Assembly (NCBI RefSeq): GCF_030811595.1
Contig: NZ_JAUSRB010000002.1
Coordinates: 992,001-1,056,000 of the forward strand
Reading direction: 5' to 3'
DNA length: 64,000 bases
Source: Streptosporangium brasiliense
GTDB taxonomy: Bacteria; Actinomycetota; Actinomycetes; Streptosporangiales; Streptosporangiaceae
The position numbers and the translations under genes are program-made. Under the pieces are notes generated by a model. That model was not told the DNA's origin and made no database searches. It was given only the letters and a program-made list of their open reading frames with translations. Of this stretch, positions 58,845-64,000 are shown in pieces; the first letter of the stretch is position 1; each line of letters begins with the position of its first letter.

Positions 58845-59877
58845 CGGCGACCGCCCCGCGCGGGCGCAGCGCGCCATCGACGCTGCCCTCGGCACGCCGG
58901 GCCGACAGCCGGGCGAGCCTGGTGAAACGGTGCTGGAAGTCGTGCTCGGTCAGGCCGTGCCGCTGGTACGCCTCGACCAGCTCGACCGCGCCCTCCTTGA
59001 CCGTCCAGCGCGCCTGGTAGCCGGGCAGCGCGGCGCGGATGCGGGAGAAGTCCACCCGGTAGGAGCGCGGGTCCGCCCCGGCCTCACCGGTGATCACCAG
59101 CTCGGAGCCGGGCACCGCCTCGACGACCTCGGCGGCGATCTCCGCCACGGTCACGTTGTTCTCCTCGGTGCCGACGTTGAACGCCCGGGCGTGCACGACC
59201 TCCCGGGGGGCGGCCAGGGCCAGGACGAACGCCTCCGCGATGTCCTCGGCGTGCACCAGCGGCCGCCACGGGGTGCCGTCGGACAGCACCCGCACCGTGC
59301 CCGACAGCAGCGCGTGCCCGACGAGGTTGTTCAGCACGATGTCCGCCCGGAGCCGGGGCGAGAACCCGAACGCGGTGGCGTTGCGCAGGAAGACCGGGGT
59401 GAAGTCGCCGTCGGCCAGCTCGGCCAGGTCGTCCTCGACCCGGACCTTGGACTCGGCGTAGGGGGTCACCGGGCGCAGCGGCGCGTCCTCACCGACCAGG
59501 CCGTCGCCGCCGGAGGCGCCGTAGACCGAGCAGGTGGAGGCGTACAGGAACCGGCGCACGCCCGCCTCGCGGGCCAGCCGGGCCAGGCGCACCGACGCGT
59601 GGTGGTTGATGTCGTAGGTGAGCTGGGGCGCCAGCGAGCCGAGCGGGTCGTTGGAGAGCGCGGCCAGGTGCACCACGGCGTCCACCCCCGCCAGCTCGCC
59701 GGCGGTGACGTCTCGCAGGTCGACCGGGTGACCGCGGGGGTCGTCCGGCGTGGGACCCAGAACGCAGTCGGCGAACAGCCCCGAGTCCAGGCCGATCACC
59801 TCGTGGCCCGCCTCGGCGAGCGCCGGAGCCATCACACTTCCCAGGTAGCCCTGGTGCCCGGTCAGCAGTACGCGCAT
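58834..59877 (-). CDS. NAD-dependent epimerase/dehydratase
   Basis: A 347-residue extended SDR. The cofactor motif is [12 protein letters not shown] (G-x2-G-x2-G, His in the second position), the catalytic part is ASTCSVYG then P-Y-A-E-S-K (Y-x-x-x-K), and the substrate lobe has [21 protein letters not shown]. The ATG chosen has GGAGG 9 bases upstream; an ATG three codons earlier overlaps the previous stop. Together with the nucleotidyltransferase and C-methyltransferase it suggests a CDP- or dTDP-deoxyhexose. Confidence 0.9.
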   Translation of the reverse strand: MRVLLTGHQGYLGSVMAPALAEAGHEVIGLDSGLFADCVLGPTPDDPRGHPVDLRDVTAGELAGVDAVVHLAALSNDPLGSLAPQLTYDINHHASVRLARLAREAGVRRFLYASTCSVYGASGGDGLVGEDAPLRPVTPYAESKVRVEDDLAELADGDFTPVFLRNATAFGFSPRLRADIVLNNLVGHALLSGTVRVLSDGTPWRPLVHAEDIAEAFVLALAAPREVVHARAFNVGTEENNVTVAEIAAEVVEAVPGSELVITGEAGADPRSYRVDFSRIRAALPGYQARWTVKEGAVELVEAYQRHGLTEHDFQHRFTRLARLSARRAEGSVDGALRPRGAVAGDD

Positions 59878-59882
59878 CCGGT

Positions 59883-60560
59883 TCATCCTCCAGCCAGATC
59901 GAGAGTCAACTTGTTGACGTGGAACGCCTCCGCGTAGCGCGCATGGCACTCGATCCCGCGGATGCGCGCCAGCCCGAGGAACGCCTCACGGTCGTACCAG
60001 GGACGCCGCCGTTGTGAGGGGTAGTGCTGTTGGAGCAGGGTCACCTTCGCCTCCGCCACCTCGGGGGTGAGCGGCTGGTAGACCGACGGCCGTCCGAGAT
60101 CGCCGTCCCACTTGACGATCTCGTAGCCGAGCACCTGGTGGTCGCGGAAGGCCGTGGGCACCAGCCGGGCCAGCCCGCGGTGGTCCTGGTGGGCGTCGCC
60201 GGGGTGCGGCGCGAACATCAGGTCCGGGTCGGTCCGCGCGCGCAGTTCCTCCACGGCGCCCTTCGCCTCGTCCCAGTGCGCGGGCAGCCGCCCGTCGGGC
60301 AGCTTCAGCACGGTGAGCCGCAGGTCGGCGCCGGGACAGAAGGCGGTCAGCGCCGCGTGCTCCTCGTCCTCCCGCTCGGTGCCGCCGCCGGAGAGCACCA
60401 GCGCGTCCACCCGGACGCCGGGGTGTGCCGAGCAGACGGTCAGCAGGCTGCCGCCCGCGCCGATGGCGATGTCGTCGCAGTGGGCGGCGAGCAGCGCGAC
60501 GCTCCGCACCCCGCCGCTCCCGGCTGTCCCGCCCGCCCTGGCCGGCCGAAATCCGATCAT
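59883..60560 (-). CDS. PIG-L family deacetylase-like protein
   Basis: A 225-residue LmbE-like protein. The zinc motif is [15 protein letters not shown], with Cys in place of the usual Pro in A-H-P-D-D-E; and it has Ile where the Glu of the motif is expected. The second motif is [17 protein letters not shown]. The family removes N-acetyl from sugars. The ATG overlaps the nucleotidyltransferase stop; a longer in-frame start upstream lies inside that gene. Confidence 0.86.
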   Translation of the reverse strand: MIGFRPARAGGTAGSGGVRSVALLAAHCDDIAIGAGGSLLTVCSAHPGVRVDALVLSGGGTEREDEEHAALTAFCPGADLRLTVLKLPDGRLPAHWDEAKGAVEELRARTDPDLMFAPHPGDAHQDHRGLARLVPTAFRDHQVLGYEIVKWDGDLGRPSVYQPLTPEVAEAKVTLLQQHYPSQRRRPWYDREAFLGLARIRGIECHARYAEAFHVNKLTLDLAGG

Positions 60561-61351
60561 GCCGGCTGCCCCGCGGGCTCCCGCTCCCACAGCGCCCACG
60601 GCCGCTCGCCCCGCGAGTACGCCTCGTCGAGGGCGACCCGCTCCTTGACCGTGTCGGTCGGCCGCCAGTATCCGCGGTGCGGGTAGGCGAGCATCCGGCC
60701 GCGCTTGGCGAGCTCGGCGCAGCCGTCGGCGACGAGGTCGCCGCCCGGCGGGATGTGGTCGAAGACCTCCTGGCGGAGCACGAAGTATCCGCCGTTCACC
60801 CAGAGCGGCATCTGGCTGACCGGGGTGATCCCGCCGACCATCCCGCTCTCGCCGAGCTCCACGCAGTGGAAGGTGTCCGACGGCGGGACGACCATCATGG
60901 AGGCGCCCGCGTCGGACGCGGCGAAGCGGTCGATGATCTCCGGCAGCGGCGCGTCGGTGAGCACGTCGGCGTAGTTGGCCAGGAACATCTCCGCGCCGTC
61001 GAGGTGGTCGCGGACCCGGCGCAGCCGCTCGCCGATCGGCGACTCGATCCCGGTCTGCACGAAGGAGATCGACCAGTCGGAGATGTCGGTGGACAGCAGC
61101 TCGACCCGGCCGCCGCGCAGGACGAAGTCGTTGGAGATGGTCTCCTGGTAGTTGAGGAAGAAGTCCTTGATGTGGTGCGCTCCATAACCGAGGCAGAGAA
61201 TGAACTCCGTGTGCCCGAAGTGCGCGTAGTAGCGCATCACATGCCAGATGAGCGGCCGGGGGCCCACGAGCTGCATGGGCTTGGGCACGTCACCGGGGGT
61301 GCCGGTGCGCATCCGCGTTCCGTATCCGCCGCAGAAGAGCACGACCTTCAC
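60557..61351 (-). CDS. Sugar-1-phosphate nucleotidyltransferase (RfbF-like)
   Basis: A 264-residue enzyme close to glucose-1-phosphate cytidylyltransferase: VVLFCGGYGTRMRTGTPGDVPKPMQLVGPRPLIWHVM (signature G-G-x-G-T-R and the P-K-P-M Lys), then F-I-L-C-L-G-Y-G-A, FLANYADVLTD with the metal Asp and W-V-N-G-G-Y-F-V-L. It makes the activated sugar for the genes beside it. The GTG overlaps the methyltransferase stop. Confidence 0.9.
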   Translation of the reverse strand: MKVVLFCGGYGTRMRTGTPGDVPKPMQLVGPRPLIWHVMRYYAHFGHTEFILCLGYGAHHIKDFFLNYQETISNDFVLRGGRVELLSTDISDWSISFVQTGIESPIGERLRRVRDHLDGAEMFLANYADVLTDAPLPEIIDRFAASDAGASMMVVPPSDTFHCVELGESGMVGGITPVSQMPLWVNGGYFVLRQEVFDHIPPGGDLVADGCAELAKRGRMLAYPHRGYWRPTDTVKERVALDEAYSRGERPWALWEREPAGQPA

Positions 61352-62586
61352 GGGTTCACCTCGACGATCTCCAGGCTGGGGATGGGGAAGACCAGCCGGC
61401 CTCCCCATGTGTGTACGGAGGACAGCTGGCCGGTGAGCTCCTCGCGGAGGTTCCACGGCAGGACCAGCACGTAGTCGGGCCGGTCCTCGGCGATCCGCTC
61501 CGGCGGCAGGATCGGGATCCGCGTGCCGGGGGTGAACCTGCCGTGCTTGTAGGGGTTGCGGTCCACTGTGTACGACAGCAGGTCCGGGCGGACCCCGCAG
61601 TGGTTGAGCAGCGTGTTCCCCTTGCCGGGGGCGCCGTAGCCGACCACCGTCTTGCCCTGCTCGGCGGCCTCGACGAGGAACTTCAGCAGCTCCCGCCGGA
61701 CCCGGGCCACCCGGGCGGCGAACTCGGTGTATCCGGCCAGCTCGTGCAGGCCCGCGGCCTTCTCCGCGGCGAGCACCCGGTCCACCCGCTCGCCCGGCTC
61801 GCCGGCCGCCTCCTGCGGCCGCGCCCACAGGCGGATCGAGCCGCCGTGGGTCGGCAGCAGCTCGACGTCCACGAGGGACAGCCCGCCGGAGGCCAGGGCA
61901 CGCTGCGCGGAGGCGACCGTGTAGTACTGGAAGTGCTCGTGGTAGATCGTGTCGTACTGGTTGTGCTCCATCAGGGTGAGCAGGTGCTGGACCTCGATGG
62001 AGACCCACCCGTCGTCGGCCACGAGCGCGCGCAGGCCCTTGGTGAATCCGATGACGTCGGGGATGTGGGCATAGACGTTGTTGGCCACCACCAGGTCGGC
62101 GGGCCCGTGCTCGGCACGGACCGCGGCGCCGGTCTCGGGGCCGAGGAAGGCCGTCAGGGTCGGCACGCCCTTCTCCCTGGCCGCCTCGCCGACGTTCTTC
62201 GACGGCTCGACGCCCAGGCACCGGATCTCCCGATCGACCACGTGCCGCAGCAGGTATCCGTCGTTGCTGGCCACCTCGACCACGAACGAGTCGCCGTCCA
62301 GCCCCAGCCGGTCGACCGCCCCGGCCACGAACTCCCGGGCGTGCTCCACCCACGAGGTCGAGTACGACGAGAAGTAGGCGTACTCGGTGAAGGTGTCCTC
62401 TGGCGTGATCAGCGGCGGGATCTGCGCCAGCCAGCAGTCGGTGCAGACCCGCAGGTGCAGCGGGTAGGTGGTCTCGGGCTCATCGAGCTGCTCAGCGGTG
62501 AGGAACCGCTCGCAGGGCGGTGTCGCGCCGAGGTCGACGACGCTGGCGAGGCTCGGGGAGCCGCACAGCCGGCAGGTTGTCATCAA
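61348..62586 (-). CDS. Sugar C-methyltransferase (zinc-binding, class I)
   Basis: A 412-residue enzyme with three parts: an N-terminal zinc-binding domain (CRLCG then C-T-D-C-W), a SAM domain (FVVEVASNDGYLL, G-V-E-P-S-K-N) and the C-terminal domain of the NDP-hexose C-methyltransferase type (VVGYGAPGKGNTLLN). Catalytic residues near YYHEHF-like YHEHFQYY are present. Such enzymes add C-3 methyl to 4-keto sugars, as TylC3. First gene of the minus-strand operon running to 56.4 kb. Confidence 0.93.
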   Translation of the reverse strand: MMTTCRLCGSPSLASVVDLGATPPCERFLTAEQLDEPETTYPLHLRVCTDCWLAQIPPLITPEDTFTEYAYFSSYSTSWVEHAREFVAGAVDRLGLDGDSFVVEVASNDGYLLRHVVDREIRCLGVEPSKNVGEAAREKGVPTLTAFLGPETGAAVRAEHGPADLVVANNVYAHIPDVIGFTKGLRALVADDGWVSIEVQHLLTLMEHNQYDTIYHEHFQYYTVASAQRALASGGLSLVDVELLPTHGGSIRLWARPQEAAGEPGERVDRVLAAEKAAGLHELAGYTEFAARVARVRRELLKFLVEAAEQGKTVVGYGAPGKGNTLLNHCGVRPDLLSYTVDRNPYKHGRFTPGTRIPILPPERIAEDRPDYVLVLPWNLREELTGQLSSVHTWGGRLVFPIPSLEIVEVNP

Positions 62587-62596
62587 TACACTCCCT

Positions 62597-62613
62597 AGCC
62601 GCGGAACGCGGCT
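62597..62613. promoter_or_regulatory. Perfect inverted repeat in the divergent promoter region
   Basis: AGCCGCG and CGCGGCT flank GAA, 11 bases before the methyltransferase start and about 100 before rmlC. A stem-loop in the methyltransferase leader or a repressor site; the two genes share this 127-bp region. Confidence 0.45.
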
Positions 62614-62713
62614 CGACCGGTCTCCATAAAGATCATTTCATCGAGCGCGAACCCTAGGATTTCGCCCGATACTTCGGCGGTGTTACACGGGTCCGCTGTG
62701 GCATGCTTCGGCC

Positions 62714-63337
62714 ATGGAACCCCTCAGCATCGCCGGAATCTGGTGCCATACGCCTCGTATCCACTCCGACCCCCGCGGCGCGGTCCTGGAGCTGTACCGC
62801 TCCACCGATCTGGAGCGATCCATCGGCCATCGGCTGGATCTCGCCCAGGCCAACGTCTCGGTCTCCAAGCGGGGCGTCCTGCGGGGCATCCACTTCGCCG
62901 ACGTCCCGCCTGGCCAGGCCAAATACGTCACGTGTGTCTCCGGGGCCGTCCTCGACGTCGTCGTGGACATCCGCGTCGGCTCCCCCACCTTCGGGCGGTG
63001 GGAGGCCATGCGCCTGGACGACGAGTCCCGGCGCGGCCTCTACGTCGCCGAGGGGCTGGGCCACGGGTTCATGGCGCTCAGCGAGCAGGCCACGGTCGTC
63101 TACATGTGCTCGCAGCCCTACGCCCCCGGGCGCGAGCACGGCGTCCACCCCTTCGACCCGACCCTCGCGATCGACTGGCCCGCCGGGGTGGAGCCGATCC
63201 TGTCGGACAAGGACGCCGCCGCCCCCAGCCTCAAGGAGGCTCTGGACGCGGGTCTGCTGCCCGACTACCGCGCCTGCGTGGCCTACTACGAGGACCTCGC
63301 CTCTCCCGAGGGCCGGCCGGCCGCGCCTAGCAGTTGA
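62714..63337 (+). CDS. rmlC: dTDP-4-dehydrorhamnose 3,5-epimerase
   Basis: A 207-residue cupin enzyme of dTDP-L-rhamnose synthesis. Motifs are D-P-R-G-A-V-L-E, NVSVSKRGVLRGIHF with the catalytic His, V-V-V-D-I-R-V-G-S-P-T-F-G, YVAEGLGHGFMALSE and Y-A-P-G-R-E-H-G-V-H-P-F-D-P. Closer to genuine RmlC than the cupin near 43.6 kb. It converges on rmlD with an 11-base overlap. Confidence 0.92.
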   Translation: MEPLSIAGIWCHTPRIHSDPRGAVLELYRSTDLERSIGHRLDLAQANVSVSKRGVLRGIHFADVPPGQAKYVTCVSGAVLDVVVDIRVGSPTFGRWEAMRLDDESRRGLYVAEGLGHGFMALSEQATVVYMCSQPYAPGREHGVHPFDPTLAIDWPAGVEPILSDKDAAAPSLKEALDAGLLPDYRACVAYYEDLASPEGRPAAPSS

Positions 63338-64000
63338 CGAGCACATCGGATTCCCGTAGCGCCTCGCGCCAGTCCCGCATCGGCGGCAGTCCCGCCCGGT
63401 CCCAGCGTTCGTGTCCCAGCACGCTGTAGGCCGGCCGCGACGCGGGACGCGCGAACTCCTTGGCCGGCACCGGGTTGATCCGGTCCGGGTCCGCGCCCAG
63501 CAGCGTGAAGATCTCCCTCGCGAAGCCGTACCAGCTCGTCTGACCCGCGCCGGTGGCATGGTAGATCCCCGGCGGGGGGCCGGTCCGCCCCATCTCGACG
63601 AGCCCCGCGGCCAGGTCGCCGGCCCAGGTGGGCGGGCCTATCTGGTCGTCGACGACGTCCAGCACCGGGCGGGTCCGCTCCAGACCGGCGATGGTGCCGA
63701 CGAAGCTCTTGCCGGCCGCGCCGTACAGCCAGGCGGTCCGCACGACGTAGCCGGTCTCGGGCAGCACCTCCAGCACGGCGCGCTCGCCGGCGAGCTTGGT
63801 GCGCCCGTAGGCGTTGACCGGGCAGGGCCGGGCGTCCTCGCGGTAGGGGTCCACCCCGCTCCCGTCGAAGACGTAGTCCGTGGAGGGGTGGATCATCCGC
63901 GCGCCGAGGCGCCCGCACGCCTCGGCCAGGGCCCGCACCCCGTGCCCGTTGACGGCCAGCGCCTCGTCCTCACGCGTCTCGGCGTCGTCCACCGCCGTCC
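63327..64000 (-). CDS. rmlD: dTDP-4-dehydrorhamnose reductase (partial, runs off the window)
   Basis: The last about 224 residues of an RmlD-type short-chain dehydrogenase. Visible are I-H-P-S-T-D-Y-V-F-D-G (catalytic Thr/Asp region), NAYGRTKLAGE (Y-x-x-x-K), RTAWLYG and P-T-W-A-G-D-L. It reduces the 4-keto sugar to dTDP-L-rhamnose. The N-terminal NAD-binding strand lies past base 64000. It overlaps rmlC tail to tail. Confidence 0.92.
   Translation of the reverse strand, partial: TAVDDAETREDEALAVNGHGVRALAEACGRLGARMIHPSTDYVFDGSGVDPYREDARPCPVNAYGRTKLAGERAVLEVLPETGYVVRTAWLYGAAGKSFVGTIAGLERTRPVLDVVDDQIGPPTWAGDLAAGLVEMGRTGPPPGIYHATGAGQTSWYGFAREIFTLLGADPDRINPVPAKEFARPASRPAYSVLGHERWDRAGLPPMRDWREALRESDVLVNC

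Overview
The window comes from a very GC-rich chromosome of a filamentous actinomycete. It is most likely from the Streptosporangium/Nonomuraea group or a close relative. Pointers are the GTG and TTG starts, the many 4-base ATGA/GTGA gene overlaps, an actinomycete-type integrative element with RepSA/TraB/Pra-like proteins, and a yajQ - PPOX - htpX - nuo - korAB neighbourhood. I recall a similar gene order in Streptomyces coelicolor; that is memory, not a search. Region 1 (1-10.47 kb) is the right-hand part of an actinomycete integrative and conjugative element (AICE) sitting in the 3' end of a tRNA-Tyr gene. Its core is a Pra-like activator, a TraB/FtsK DNA pump, a RepSA-type rolling-circle initiator, an excisionase and a tyrosine integrase. 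Left of the core lie a Scr1-type regulator, an RsbW-like ATPase, a sigma-region-4-like HTH protein and a PP2C-like protein. An 11-bp box (CCCCCTAGACA) precedes three transcription units of the element and nothing else I could find in the window. Its left end lies outside the window. Region 2 (10.47-16 kb) is conserved chromosome: YajQ, two paralogous beta-propeller-like proteins, a PPOX-fold protein and HtpX. An 82-bp tandem repeat and a long pyrimidine tract lie between them. Region 3 (16-34.6 kb) is respiration. A ten-gene complex I set (nuoA,B,C,H and nuoI,J,K,L,M,N) is read on the minus strand and lacks nuoD, E, F and G. It is split by a membrane-anchored Ser/Thr kinase on the opposite strand and a membrane protein. 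Beyond nuoA lie a polysaccharide deacetylase lipoprotein, a probable 29-residue Cys-containing leader peptide, and korAB (2-oxoacid:ferredoxin oxidoreductase). The absence of the NADH-input module next to a ferredoxin-reducing enzyme suggests a ferredoxin-linked or module-sharing complex I. Several nuo genes have low-complexity expansions, and a 120-codon proline-rich gene sits between nuoL and nuoM, overlapping both by ATGA. Region 4 (34.7-64 kb, continuing past the edge) is a cell-surface polysaccharide locus. It holds nucleotide-sugar enzymes (a UDP-glucose/GDP-mannose 6-dehydrogenase-family enzyme, two 3,5-epimerase-like cupins, rmlD, two SDR epimerases, a sugar-1-phosphate nucleotidyltransferase, a C-methyltransferase-type enzyme and a PIG-L deacetylase). 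It also has four glycosyltransferases, a flippase, an O-antigen-ligase/polymerase-like protein, two Wzz-like proteins, an acyltransferase, a 2OG oxygenase, two secreted beta-helix proteins from a recent duplication, and a novel-looking duplicated four-cysteine protein next to a DUF4910-type aminopeptidase-like protein. The run 56.4-62.6 kb is tightly coupled and looks like one operon for a modified deoxy- or amino-sugar.
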